Assembly (NCBI GenBank): GCA_017441295.1
Contig: JAFRYA010000005.1
Span: 1-64,000, forward strand
Source: Lachnospiraceae bacterium
Lineage (GTDB): Bacteria; Bacillota; Clostridia; Lachnospirales; Lachnospiraceae
Direction of reading: 5' to 3'
DNA: 64,000 nt
The translations under genes were made by a program, and so were the position numbers. Each line of letters starts with the position of its first letter. The stretch's first letter is position 1. The notes beneath the pieces are model-generated. The model had not been told where the DNA came from. It worked only from the letters and a program-made list of their open reading frames with translations, and made no database searches. Of this stretch, positions 16,848-26,235 are shown one piece after another.

Positions 16848-16925
16848 GTTGGCCGCTCAATGAGGTTTTTAAAGTACGCATATCGCGTCACCATAGTTGG
16901 CGAGTATTTATTTAGGAGGTACATT
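16848..16925 (+). promoter_or_regulatory. rplU leader, possible L21 autoregulatory leader
   Basis: About 78 bases separate the predicted transcription start from the rplU ATG. L21 leader RNAs are known upstream of rplU-ysxB-rpmA in Bacillota. A short pairing between TCGC near 16881 and GCGA near 16900 is visible, but I could not confirm the family fold by eye. Confidence 0.35.
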
Positions 16926-17303
16926 ATGTACGCAATCATTGCAACCGGCGGAAAGCAGTACAAGGTTTCCACAGGTGACAAGGTCAGAGTTGAGAAGCTC
17001 GACAAAGAAGTAGGCGATAAGGTTTCTTTCAAAGAAGTTCTGCTCATCAGTGATGGCACAGTAACAGTTGGAAATCCTTACGTAGAAGGCGCATTAGTTG
17101 AAGCAACAGTTGTTGACCAGGCTAAAGACAAGAAGGTAATCGTTTACAAGTACAAACCTAAGACAGGTTACCACAAGAAAAACGGACACAGACAGCTTTA
17201 TACCGAGCTTGAAATCGGCGAGATTTCAGTAGCAGGCAAGAAAGCAGCTAAGAAAGAGCCTGTTAAAGAGGCAGAAGCTGAAGCTGCACCGGTAGAAGAG
17301 TAA
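16926..17303 (+). CDS. rplU: 50S ribosomal protein L21
   Basis: Large-subunit protein binding 23S rRNA. Start at ATG 16926, where the canonical MYAIIATGGKQYKV begins 6 bases after AGGAGG. The body ends with the YHKKNGHRQ-type motif. The protein is 125 residues against a usual 103 or so, because a Lys/Glu/Ala-rich acidic tail of about 20 residues follows the conserved end. Confidence 0.97.
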   Translation: MYAIIATGGKQYKVSTGDKVRVEKLDKEVGDKVSFKEVLLISDGTVTVGNPYVEGALVEATVVDQAKDKKVIVYKYKPKTGYHKKNGHRQLYTELEIGEISVAGKKAAKKEPVKEAEAEAAPVEE

Positions 17304-17316
17304 TTGGTTTTATCCG

Positions 17317-17637
17317 ATGATCCAGGTTACGATCCAAACAAGTTCAGGAGAATATAAAGGTTTCAGCTTTTACGGCCATTCAGGCTTTGCTGAGGAAGGA
17401 AGCGACATTATCTGCGCAGCTGTTTCCGCTCTGGTTATTAACACAGTTAATTCTCTGGAGAGATTCACTTCCGATCAATTTGATAAGGAAACAGATGAAG
17501 ACAAACCTTTAATATCAGTCAGATTTACAGACAGACTGAGCCCGGAAGGGAAACTGCTTGTGGATTCCATGATTCTTGGGGTCAAAGATGTAGCTGACTC
17601 ATACGGATATGTTGAAATGGTTTACAAGGAGGAATAA
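17317..17637 (+). CDS. prp: Ribosomal-processing cysteine protease Prp
   Basis: Cuts the N-terminal extension off L27. A 106-residue protein (YsxB family) with the catalytic pair His21 (GHSGFA) and Cys33 (IICAAVSAL). It sits between rplU and rpmA as in other Bacillota whose L27 carries the extension, and its substrate is encoded 4 bases downstream. Confidence 0.95.
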   Translation: MIQVTIQTSSGEYKGFSFYGHSGFAEEGSDIICAAVSALVINTVNSLERFTSDQFDKETDEDKPLISVRFTDRLSPEGKLLVDSMILGVKDVADSYGYVEMVYKEE

Positions 17638-17641
17638 CCCC

Positions 17642-17926
17642 ATGATGAAAATGAATATTCAGTTTTTTGCTCATAAAAAGGGTGTTGGTTCTACCAGAAA
17701 CGGCAGAGATTCTGAGTCCAAGAGATTAGGTGCTAAGAGAGCAGATGGTCAGTTCGCAAAGGCTGGCAACATCTTATACAGACAGAGAGGCACCAGAATC
17801 CATCCTGGCGAGAACGTTGGCAAGGGTAAGGATGACACACTGTATGCATTAGTAGATGGAAAGGTTCATTTCCACAGACTTGGCAGAGACAAGAAACAGG
17901 TTTCAATCATTCCTGTTGAAAAGTAA
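17642..17926 (+). CDS. rpmA: 50S ribosomal protein L27 with Prp-cleaved N-terminal extension
   Basis: L27 reaches toward the peptidyl-transferase centre. The start is ATG 17642, 9 bases after AAGGAGG, giving 94 residues. The N-terminus [14 protein letters not shown] contains the Prp recognition sequence; cleavage is expected between the second Phe and Ala to expose the AHKKG end needed for function. An immediate alternative ATG is at 17645. Confidence 0.97.
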   Translation: MMKMNIQFFAHKKGVGSTRNGRDSESKRLGAKRADGQFAKAGNILYRQRGTRIHPGENVGKGKDDTLYALVDGKVHFHRLGRDKKQVSIIPVEK

Positions 17927-17939
17927 TTGAACTTTTTAT

Positions 17940-17979
17940 GGGCTTCAAATCTTCCGGTTTGAAGCCCAAATTTTCTTTT
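17940..17979 (+). terminator. Terminator after rpmA
   Basis: A perfect 10-bp stem (17940-17949 with 17958-17967) and 8-base loop, followed by an AAATTTTCTTTT tract. obgE begins 12 bases later, so read-through or a hidden promoter must serve it. Confidence 0.85.
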
Positions 17980-17981
17980 GA

Positions 17982-19280
<1,299 letters not shown>

Positions 19281-19292
19281 AAAGGATATAAT

Positions 19293-19574
19293 ATGACCAG
19301 CAAAGAGCGCGCGCTCCTTCGCAGCCAGGCACATCATCTGGAGCCTATAGTACATGTAGGCAAGGACAGTCTCACACCTGAGGTGACTGCAGCTGTTGAT
19401 GAAGCATTGGAAGCCAGGGAACTGATCAAAGTAGGCGTACTTAAAAACTGCTTTGACGATCCTAATGAAATAGCGCAGATCATTGCGGAAAGAACCAAAG
19501 CACAGGTTGTCCAGGTTATGGGCAAGAAGATCACGCTTTACCGCAAGAATAACAAGAAAAATGACAAAAGATAG
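19293..19574 (+). CDS. yhbY: CRM-domain RNA-binding protein YhbY
   Basis: A 93-residue single CRM domain protein associated with pre-50S ribosomes. The family signature VGKDSLTPEV and a GKKITLYR C-terminus are present, with a basic tail. It overlaps nadD by 14 bases. Confidence 0.93.
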   Translation: MTSKERALLRSQAHHLEPIVHVGKDSLTPEVTAAVDEALEARELIKVGVLKNCFDDPNEIAQIIAERTKAQVVQVMGKKITLYRKNNKKNDKR

Positions 19575-20262
19575 AAAGAAAATCGGAATATTGGGCGGAA
19601 CATTTGATCCGATCCATTTCGGACATCTGTTTCTGGCGCAGACAGCGTTAGATGCCATGGATCTCGACGTTGTTCTCGTTATGCCTTCACCGTCTCCATA
19701 TTACAGGACTGACAAGAAGGTTTCTGATGCAGAACATCGCTGCAATATGATCAAATTGGCTATTGCTGACAATCCTGATCTGGAATTTTCAGATTTTGAG
19801 ATCGTTCATGACAGCCATTACACATGCGATACACTGGAAGCATTCAAAAAGGAACATCCTGACAGCGATGTGTACTTTATCCTGGGCGGAGATTCGCTTT
19901 TCAGCATCGAAAACTGGCTGAATCCGGACAAAATCTTCGCGAACGCGACAATCCTTACCAGCAAGCGTGAAAACCAGAATAAAGGCGCTTCAGGCTCTCT
20001 GAAAGCATCTGACTCATTTATTGACATGGACAATGACGGCATCAACGACAGGGAACAGGTTGAGACGCTCGAAGATAATGTTGAGCTGCAGATTGAATAC
20101 CTCAGACGCAAATTCGGTGCACGTATCGTAAATGTTCACGTTCCTAATATTGAGATTTCTTCAAGCGAGATCCTCCGCAGGATCAGAGACGGCAGATCGG
20201 TCAAGTATTATCTGCCGGACAGCGTTATAGATTATATAGAGAAAAATAAATTATACAGATAG
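19561..20262 (+). CDS. nadD: Nicotinate-nucleotide adenylyltransferase with inserted acidic loop
   Basis: Makes nicotinate adenine dinucleotide in NAD synthesis. The nucleotidyltransferase motifs are present: GGTFDPIHFGH near the N-terminus and ISSSEILRR near the C-terminus. ATG 19561 is chosen from the family N-terminus; the ribosome site is weak, fitting coupling to yhbY. The 233 residues exceed the usual 190-215 because of an extra segment at about residues 138-167 containing DMDNDGINDREQ, a pattern like a calcium-binding loop. The segment sits at the variable loop before the NVELQIEYL helix, away from the catalytic motifs. Confidence 0.93.
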   Translation: MTKDRKKIGILGGTFDPIHFGHLFLAQTALDAMDLDVVLVMPSPSPYYRTDKKVSDAEHRCNMIKLAIADNPDLEFSDFEIVHDSHYTCDTLEAFKKEHPDSDVYFILGGDSLFSIENWLNPDKIFANATILTSKRENQNKGASGSLKASDSFIDMDNDGINDREQVETLEDNVELQIEYLRRKFGARIVNVHVPNIEISSSEILRRIRDGRSVKYYLPDSVIDYIEKNKLYR

Positions 20263-20274
20263 AAGGCGTTAGAC

Positions 20275-20886
20275 ATGAATTTGGAATTTTTTGAGCAGGT
20301 TATCAGCCAGATTAAAGAAAAAATGGATCCGGAGAGATATATGCATACTATTGGTGTTGCATATACCAGCGCGGCTCTTGCCATGAATTATCATTATGAC
20401 AACGTAGATAGAGCCATGATCGCCGGACTTCTCCATGATATTGCCAAATGCATACCAAATGAAGAAAAAGTCCAGATATGCATGGATAATGAGATCATTC
20501 TTTCAGAAGCAGAAATAGAGAATCCGTCTCTCATCCATGCCAAGCTCGGAGCGCTGGTAGCTCAGCAGGATTTCTGGATCTATGATGTAGAGATTCTGGA
20601 TGCCATCCGTTCCCATACGACCGGCGAACCTAACATGAAGATGCTCCAGAAGATCGTTTTTGTAGCTGATTATATTGAGCCAAACAGAACTGATATAATT
20701 CCTAATATTGACCGCATACAGGAGATGGCATTTAATGACCTCGATCTGTGCGTACTCACAATATTAGGCAACACATTGGAATATCTTAAGACGAAGGGCA
20801 GGACCATTGACCCGAGAACCCAGATATCTTATGATTTTTATAAGGAACTTATTGATAACAGAGATAAGAACAAGGAGGCTAAATGA
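20275..20886 (+). CDS. yqeK: YqeK family HD-domain Ap4A hydrolase
   Basis: A 203-residue HD phosphohydrolase of the bis(5'-nucleosyl)-tetraphosphatase (symmetrical) YqeK type. Metal ligands are visible in HTIGVAY, LLHDIAK, IHAKLGA and FVADYIEPNR. It sits between nadD and rsfS as in most Bacillota. Its stop overlaps the rsfS start (ATGA). Confidence 0.93.
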   Translation: MNLEFFEQVISQIKEKMDPERYMHTIGVAYTSAALAMNYHYDNVDRAMIAGLLHDIAKCIPNEEKVQICMDNEIILSEAEIENPSLIHAKLGALVAQQDFWIYDVEILDAIRSHTTGEPNMKMLQKIVFVADYIEPNRTDIIPNIDRIQEMAFNDLDLCVLTILGNTLEYLKTKGRTIDPRTQISYDFYKELIDNRDKNKEAK

Positions 20887-21230
20887 CTTCAAAAGAAATA
20901 GCAAAGAAGGCATATGACTATTTAGACGAGAAAAAGGCTGTCGATATCCGAATAATCGATATCAGCAAAATTTCTATTATCGCTGATTATTTCATTATTG
21001 CGGGAGGCACCAATGTCAGACAGGTTAAGGCTCTGGCTGATAATGTAGAAGAAAAACTGGCTAAAGAAGAAGTTGTTCCAAAGCATGTCGAAGGCTACAG
21101 CAATGCAGGTTGGATCCTGATGGATTACGGTGATGTCATCATCCATATCTTCAATCAGGAAGACAGGCTGTTCTATGACCTTGAGCGTATTTGGACTGAC
21201 GGCCAGGTTATTGAAAGGATAGAATTATAA
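20883..21230 (+). CDS. rsfS: Ribosomal silencing factor RsfS
   Basis: A 115-residue DUF143 protein that binds L14 on the 50S subunit and blocks subunit joining in slow growth. The IADYFIIAGGTN and WILMDYGDVIIHIF motifs are typical. The stop directly abuts the ATG of the next gene. Confidence 0.94.
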   Translation: MTSKEIAKKAYDYLDEKKAVDIRIIDISKISIIADYFIIAGGTNVRQVKALADNVEEKLAKEEVVPKHVEGYSNAGWILMDYGDVIIHIFNQEDRLFYDLERIWTDGQVIERIEL

Positions 21231-23198
21231 ATGAATCCGGTATTATTGGAAGATTTCTGCAATTTCAAGTATTTATCGAACATTGCGTTTTCGCCGGAAG
21301 GAAAGAGCGCCTGCTTTGTTGTTACAGAGAGCGACCTGGAAAAGAATGATTATAAGAGCAATATTTATCTCCGTGCTGATGGCTCTATCAGAAAGCTTAC
21401 GTCCGGAAATAAAGAAGGCTCTTTTTTCTATTACGACGAAAACACCGTAATGTTCACCGGCAACCGTGATGATTCCAAAGAAAAATCTTTCGGCTGCAAA
21501 GTTTACAGGATCAGGCTGGACGGCGGAGAATCCGAGCTGGCATTTAAGCTGCCTATTTCAGCCAAAAAGTTTATTCCGCTGCCAAATGGCGATCTGTTGG
21601 TTGTTGGTACTGTGTTCCCCGGATATGAAGACCTGTATAAAGGCTCTCCAAAACTCATTAAGGCATTTCAGGATCATATGAAGGAGAATGAAGACTACGA
21701 GATCGTTGATAAAGTTCCCTGGTGGTTCAACGGCGCGGGCTTTATTAAAGACGCATATGCAAGTCTTTATTATTATGACATTAAGAAGAACAAACTGACT
21801 CTGCTTACAGAAAAGGGCATTGATATTTCAAATGCTGAACTCTCACCGGACAAGAAGTCCGTTTATTATGCACGCAGGGATGTCTCTCCGGCTTTATCCA
21901 ATATATTCAACGGCATGGAAATCTGCCGTATGGACCTTGAGAGCAGGGAAGAGACTCCGGTTATTAAAAGCAAAAAGAAGTTCAATATTGAAGGCTTTGC
22001 TCTGGGTGAAACCTTTATGCTGGTTATTGCCCATGATGAATCGCTGGGACTTAATACAGATCCTGATTTTTATAAAGTTGATTATAAAACAGGCAGATGC
22101 AGGAAATACTGTGCTTTCAAGCAGAGTATAGGCAGCTCAGTCGGCAGCGACATCAGGTATGGCGGAGGCAAGTCTGCTGTGATGCGCGGCGATACGTTCT
22201 ATTTCATATCAACTCAGTTTGACAGCGCCAATATTTATAAGCTTGAAAAAGGCGTGATCACTCCTGTAACAGAGACCGAAGGCTCAGTTGACAGTTTTGA
22301 TGTATTTGATGGCCATATATTGGCCACAGGGCTCTTAAATATGGGCGGTCAGGAGCTTTTTGATGAAGAATTGAACATACTCTCATCTTTCAACAAAAAC
22401 GTCTTAAAGGGCAAATATGTGGCTCATCCTGAAAAACTGAACTTTATGTCAGAAGGTGAAGAAATCCATGGATTTGTGCTTAAACCTATTAATTTCAATC
22501 CGAAGAAGAAATATCCGGTAATCCTGGACGTTCACGGCGGTCCGAAGACTGTATATGGTGAAGTTTATTACCATGAGATGCAGTATTGGGCAGGCAAAGG
22601 TTATTTCGTCATTTTCTGTAACCCTAAGGGCTCGGACGGACGAGGTGATTTCTGTGATATATTCGGCAAATACGGAACAATTGATTACGAACAGATCATG
22701 CATTTCTGCGACGAAGCTCTTAAGGCATATCCTCAGATGGACAAGGATAATATGTTTGAGACCGGCGGATCATACGGCGGCTTTATGACAAACTGGATAA
22801 TCGGTCATACCGACAGATTCAAGGCATGCGCCAGCCAGCGATCCATTTCAAACTGGATTTCTTTCTACGGTGTTTCAGATATTGGCGTGAGATTTGCTCC
22901 AGACCAGATAAAAGGTGAAATCTGGCCGGATCCTAAGAAGCTGTGGCAGCATAGCCCTCTTAAATATGCTGACAAAGTAAAGACACCGACATTATTCATT
23001 CATTCGTTTGAAGATTACAGATGTCCGATAGAGCAGGGCTATCAGATGTATACTGCTCTGATAGCTCATGGTGTAGACAGCAAGATGGTACTGTTCAAGG
23101 GTGAAAACCATGAACTGTCCAGAAGCGGCAAGCCAAAGCACAGGATCAAGAGACTGACAGAAATCACTGAATGGTTTGAAAAGTATAAAGACAAATAA
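21231..23198 (+). CDS. S9 family serine peptidase (acylaminoacyl-peptidase-like)
   Basis: A 655-residue protein: N-terminal beta-propeller-like region (about 1-380), then an alpha/beta-hydrolase domain. The serine is in GGSYGG (Ser514), the Asp in FEDYRCP and the His in ENHELSRSG. No signal peptide, so it is probably cytosolic and trims peptides. It follows rsfS with no intergenic base, suggesting co-transcription, though S9 peptidases are not part of the usual obg-rsfS cluster. Confidence 0.9.
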   Translation: MNPVLLEDFCNFKYLSNIAFSPEGKSACFVVTESDLEKNDYKSNIYLRADGSIRKLTSGNKEGSFFYYDENTVMFTGNRDDSKEKSFGCKVYRIRLDGGESELAFKLPISAKKFIPLPNGDLLVVGTVFPGYEDLYKGSPKLIKAFQDHMKENEDYEIVDKVPWWFNGAGFIKDAYASLYYYDIKKNKLTLLTEKGIDISNAELSPDKKSVYYARRDVSPALSNIFNGMEICRMDLESREETPVIKSKKKFNIEGFALGETFMLVIAHDESLGLNTDPDFYKVDYKTGRCRKYCAFKQSIGSSVGSDIRYGGGKSAVMRGDTFYFISTQFDSANIYKLEKGVITPVTETEGSVDSFDVFDGHILATGLLNMGGQELFDEELNILSSFNKNVLKGKYVAHPEKLNFMSEGEEIHGFVLKPINFNPKKKYPVILDVHGGPKTVYGEVYYHEMQYWAGKGYFVIFCNPKGSDGRGDFCDIFGKYGTIDYEQIMHFCDEALKAYPQMDKDNMFETGGSYGGFMTNWIIGHTDRFKACASQRSISNWISFYGVSDIGVRFAPDQIKGEIWPDPKKLWQHSPLKYADKVKTPTLFIHSFEDYRCPIEQGYQMYTALIAHGVDSKMVLFKGENHELSRSGKPKHRIKRLTEITEWFEKYKDK

Positions 23199-23223
23199 AA
23201 AAGGCCGGGCACCAAGCCCGGCC
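23197..23223. terminator. Shared terminator between the S9 peptidase gene and lexA
   Basis: A perfect 8-bp GC-only stem (23203-23210 with 23216-23223) with loop ACCAA. On the minus strand it runs into TTTTTT, a strong end for lexA; on the plus strand the T tract is weaker. Confidence 0.85.
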
Positions 23224-23232
23224 AAATCTTTA

Positions 23233-23847
23233 TCAGAACATCCTGAAAACTCCGATTACTTCGCCTAATATCGTCACATTATCTGTAATGATAGGATCAT
23301 AATCAGGATTGTCAGGCTGGAGACGGAAGTGACCGTTCTCCTTATAGAAGTATTTAACAGTAGCCCCATCCTCGATCAGCGCTACAACCAGGTCACCGTT
23401 CCTCGCTGTATCAGCCTGTCTGACAATGACCTTGTCTCCGTCGAATATGCCGGCATTGATCATACTGTCGCCGCGGACGATGAGCATGAATACCTGATCA
23501 TTCGGGAGCATATCGACAGGAATAGGGAAGTAGTCCTGAATATTCTGTTCGGCCAGGATAGGCTCACCGGCAGCAACGCGGCCGACAATAGGAACATTAC
23601 AGAACTCACGCCTGTTAAGCGCGAACTCCTCATCAATGATCTCTATGGCACGCGGCTTGGTCGGATCCCTCCTGATATAGCCATTGGTCTCAAGTGCCTC
23701 TAAATGTGAATGAACAGAAGCCGTAGATTTAAGATTAACAGCCTGGCAGATCTCGCGGACTGCAGGCGGATAGCCCTTGGCCAGGGTAACTGACCTGATA
23801 TATTCAAGTATCTCAAGCTGCTTAGATGATATTCTTCCTTTAGGCAT
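23233..23847 (-). CDS. lexA: SOS repressor LexA
   Basis: A 204-residue repressor: winged helix at 1-65, S24 autoprotease at 80-204. The Ala93-Gly94 cleavage site (VAAGEP) and the catalytic Ser128 (RGDSM) and Lys165 (TVKYF) are all visible. The start at 23847 follows GGAGGG and gives the canonical MPKGRISSKQ; upstream in-frame starts run into the operators. It is divergent from the YneA-like gene and probably autoregulated by the boxes between them. Confidence 0.97.
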   Translation of the reverse strand: MPKGRISSKQLEILEYIRSVTLAKGYPPAVREICQAVNLKSTASVHSHLEALETNGYIRRDPTKPRAIEIIDEEFALNRREFCNVPIVGRVAAGEPILAEQNIQDYFPIPVDMLPNDQVFMLIVRGDSMINAGIFDGDKVIVRQADTARNGDLVVALIEDGATVKYFYKENGHFRLQPDNPDYDPIITDNVTILGEVIGVFRMF

Positions 23848-23876
23848 ATTAAACCCTCCAAATTCTTTCTGAATGT

Positions 23877-23905
23877 ATTCTAACACACGAACATACATTT
23901 TGCAA
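23877..23905 (-). promoter_or_regulatory. lexA: lexA promoter
   Basis: Minus strand: TTGCAA (23905-23900), a 17-bp spacer and TGT-TAGAAT (23882-23877). LexA box A overlaps the -35 end. Confidence 0.65.
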
Positions 23906-23916
23906 ACAAATGTTTG
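23903..23916. promoter_or_regulatory. LexA box A
   Basis: A 14-bp palindrome, CAAACAAATGTTTG, close to the Gram-positive consensus CGAAC-N4-GTTCG with one symmetric change. It overlaps the lexA -35. Confidence 0.75.
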
Positions 23917-23924
23917 TTTTTCTA

Positions 23925-23953
23925 TTGACAAACATTTGTTCGTGTATTATTAT
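23925..23953 (+). promoter_or_regulatory. SOS promoter of the YneA-like gene
   Basis: TTGACA (23925-23930), a 17-bp spacer and TATTAT (23948-23953). LexA box B begins inside the -35 and fills most of the spacer, so LexA binding should block polymerase. Confidence 0.8.
23929..23942. promoter_or_regulatory. LexA box B
   Basis: CAAACATTTGTTCG, in the spacer of the YneA-like promoter. One half-site is the exact GTTCG consensus. Confidence 0.8.
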
Positions 23954-23958
23954 ACAGG

Positions 23959-23972
23959 CAAACAGATGTTCG
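23959..23972. promoter_or_regulatory. LexA box C
   Basis: CAAACAGATGTTCG, just downstream of the YneA-like -10 at the expected transcription start. It is 30 bases from box B, centre to centre. Confidence 0.8.
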
Positions 23973-23985
23973 TGAGGTGATAAAC

Positions 23986-24312
23986 ATGAATAGAAAGTCT
24001 AATAGGAGAATGAAGAAATCAGCTGTCAGCTTTTTCGCAGGATTAATAATTATTGCTGCAGCTTTATGCATTATATTATTTACAAATGGTAATGTTGCGA
24101 GGGCAGACGGAGAGGCAGCTGCGCCAAGGACCAGATATTATGAGACCATTACAATAAAGGGCGGTGACTCATTATGGAGCATTGCTTCTGAGTACCGCAC
24201 CAGCGAGTATAAGGATAATAACGCATATATTGATGATCTGATGTTTGTAAATAATCTGGATTCAGAATATATTACAGCCGGACAGCACCTGATAATCATC
24301 CGTTACAGATAA
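23986..24312 (+). CDS. YneA-like SOS-induced LysM membrane protein
   Basis: A 108-residue protein with a short basic N-terminus, one membrane segment (about residues 12-33) and an extracellular LysM domain (GDSLWSIASEY to the end). Size, layout and divergence from lexA match YneA, which delays cell division during the SOS response in Bacillus and relatives. Sequence alone does not prove division inhibition. ATG 23986 follows GAGGTG at 23974-23979; a GTG at 23977 overlaps that site. Its stop abuts the recombinase stop with no base between. Confidence 0.85.
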   Translation: MNRKSNRRMKKSAVSFFAGLIIIAAALCIILFTNGNVARADGEAAAPRTRYYETITIKGGDSLWSIASEYRTSEYKDNNAYIDDLMFVNNLDSEYITAGQHLIIIRYR

Positions 24313-25434
24313 TTACAGATCGTCCAGATCCAGTTCATAAGATTCGAATTCTATTTCAGGAGAAGGCTCTTCGGGCCTTCTTTCTGTATTTCTAAGAGGA
24401 ACCATATTTCTGGCCATTCTTCTGCGTGAATCTTCTATAGCAGCATAATGTTTCTTGGTCGTATTAACATCAGCATGTCCGAGAACATCAGCAACCAGAT
24501 AAATATCACCGGTCTGTTTATACAGCTGGGTGCCATAAGTACTCCTTAATTTGTGCGGAGTGATCTTCTTGAGCTGCGTAATTAGGGTAGAGTACTTCTT
24601 AACCAGATTTTCAACGCTTCTGACGGCCAAACGTTTACGCTGCAGAGATAAGAAGAAAGCGTTTTCATGACCTATCGCAGGAATGATAGCATTTCTTTCT
24701 TTTAGATATTCCAGAAGCGCAGCTTCAACTTCGTCACCAAAATATACAACTACCTGATTTCCGCCTTTGCGGACAATCTTGATTCCGTGATTCTTAAAAT
24801 CGACGTCATTTAAGTCCAGACCAACGCATTCAGATACACGGATGCCTGTTCCTAACATAAGAGTAAGGATTGCCAGATCGCGAACCTTGGTTTTCTCATG
24901 AAAATGCTGCTGCTGAGCGGTCAGATTTCGCCCTGTTTCGACTTCATCGAGCAGTTCCTTAACTTCGTCCGTATCCAGGCGAATAATGTCTTTATCATGT
25001 ATTTTTGGCATTCTGACGATAGCCGGAGGATTGGTCTTTATCATTTCCAGTCTGTAGAAGAAATTATAAAAAGATCTGATGCTGGAGAGCTTTCGCATCA
25101 GCCCGCGCTCGCCATTAATACGCTCAGTATTGTCTGTATTGTTATAAACCTTCAGATAATCCAGATAATCCTGAATAGTCGAAGGTGTGACTTTATCGAG
25201 AATAGAGATAGGGTAGTCAGTTATTTCCATCTTGCCGCCCAGATTCGTCTCGTTCTTGATGTAATTAAAGAAAATATTCAGATCGTACGCGTATGCTATA
25301 CGCGTTCTGGCAGAAGTTGTCGGCTCAATACCTCTGAAAAATGATGCGCTGAAAGAGGGGAGAGTCTTAAGCTTCTCCCTTAATTTGAGGTCTGTATCTA
25401 TCTTAAATTGTTCGTGATAAGTCTTATTTGCCAT
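24313..25434 (-). CDS. Tyrosine recombinase (XerC/XerD-like)
   Basis: A 373-residue recombinase with an N-terminal SAM-like core-binding domain (about 35-140) and a catalytic domain. The catalytic set is visible: Arg in GTGIRVSE, Lys in IVRKGG, HxxR in PHKLRSTYG, His in LGHADVNTT and Tyr in KKHYA. An extra acidic tail of about 30 residues follows. ATG 25434 is preferred over GTG 25440 because it is preceded by AGGTG and starts MANKTYHEQF. It overlaps the upstream ttcA-like gene by 11 bases. No phage genes or att repeats were seen nearby. It could be the chromosome-dimer resolvase or a paralogue. Confidence 0.88.
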   Translation of the reverse strand: MANKTYHEQFKIDTDLKLREKLKTLPSFSASFFRGIEPTTSARTRIAYAYDLNIFFNYIKNETNLGGKMEITDYPISILDKVTPSTIQDYLDYLKVYNNTDNTERINGERGLMRKLSSIRSFYNFFYRLEMIKTNPPAIVRMPKIHDKDIIRLDTDEVKELLDEVETGRNLTAQQQHFHEKTKVRDLAILTLMLGTGIRVSECVGLDLNDVDFKNHGIKIVRKGGNQVVVYFGDEVEAALLEYLKERNAIIPAIGHENAFFLSLQRKRLAVRSVENLVKKYSTLITQLKKITPHKLRSTYGTQLYKQTGDIYLVADVLGHADVNTTKKHYAAIEDSRRRMARNMVPLRNTERRPEEPSPEIEFESYELDLDDL

Positions 25435-26131
25435 AAACACCTGTCAAAACTGCTCTGAACATTCTTTCCTTGGCACCCGGATGGTCTCGGTTCAGCTGAT
25501 TAGCCAGTTCTTTGGCATATTGACGCTTAGTTTCGCCGTCAACAGGGCAAGGATTCTTAAGAATCTGCAGGTTATATTTGTTTACAAATCCAATAATATC
25601 GGCTTCTTCAACATACATCAGCGGTCTGATAAGGGTCAGGTCCATACGATCCAGGTAAGTGACCGGCTTAAATGAATAAAACCTGCCTTCAAACAGCAAA
25701 GAAAGAAGCATTGTATTAACTATGTCATCTTTATGATGGCCAAAAGCTGTTTTGTTGCAGCCGTGTTCCTTAGCCATTGTGTTCAGGGCTCCTTTTCGCA
25801 TCTTGGCACAAAGAGAGCAGGGGCTTTTCTCATTACGCTGATTAAAAACAACCTCTGCGATGTCAGTCTTGGCTATTGAATATTCAACACCCAAAGAATC
25901 AGTAAAAGACCTGATCTGTTCAAAATCTATATTACCAAAACCTAAATCTACGCTGATAGCCTCAATATCGAACTTCTTGGGATAGAACCTCCTAAGTTCT
26001 TTAAGGGCATATAAAAGCGCCAGGCTGTCCTTGCCGCCGGAAACTCCGACTGCGATCCTGTCACCGTCATCGATCATCTGGTAATCATCAACTGCGCGCC
26101 TTACATAACTTAATAATTGCTGGAGCTGCAT
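25424..26131 (-). CDS. TtcA family tRNA thiolation protein (PP-loop ATPase)
   Basis: A 235-residue protein of the TtcA/TilS superfamily: PP-loop SGGKDS at residues 31-36, CSLC pair and a further Cys in NPCPVDG that together fit Fe-S cluster ligands of TtcA-like enzymes, and a GHHKDD motif. TtcA makes 2-thiocytidine in tRNA; a paralogue with another substrate is possible. GAGGA precedes the ATG and a good promoter lies at 26180-26208. Confidence 0.82.
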   Translation of the reverse strand: MQLQQLLSYVRRAVDDYQMIDDGDRIAVGVSGGKDSLALLYALKELRRFYPKKFDIEAISVDLGFGNIDFEQIRSFTDSLGVEYSIAKTDIAEVVFNQRNEKSPCSLCAKMRKGALNTMAKEHGCNKTAFGHHKDDIVNTMLLSLLFEGRFYSFKPVTYLDRMDLTLIRPLMYVEEADIIGFVNKYNLQILKNPCPVDGETKRQYAKELANQLNRDHPGAKERMFRAVLTGVYGK

Positions 26132-26179
26132 AAAAAATTCCTCATAATATGAAAATAGAGTCCTGTTAACCTGAAATTT

Positions 26180-26208
26180 ATATTAACAGAACTATTCGCA
26201 AAAGTCAA
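26180..26208 (-). promoter_or_regulatory. Promoter of the ttcA-like/recombinase pair
   Basis: Minus strand: TTGACT (26208-26203), a 17-bp spacer and an extended -10, TGT-TAATAT (26185-26180). No LexA box overlaps it. Confidence 0.75.
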
Positions 26209-26235
26209 CTTTAACGAAGTGATAGTGGGTAAAAA

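Noticed and set aside
16801-16925. tRNA or small RNA gene in the rplU leader
   Set aside because: No cloverleaf or CCA end; better explained as promoter plus leader.
24313-25434. Mobile element or prophage marked by the tyrosine recombinase
   Set aside because: Neighbours are core genes in tight overlaps, no terminal or direct repeats are visible, and composition does not change.
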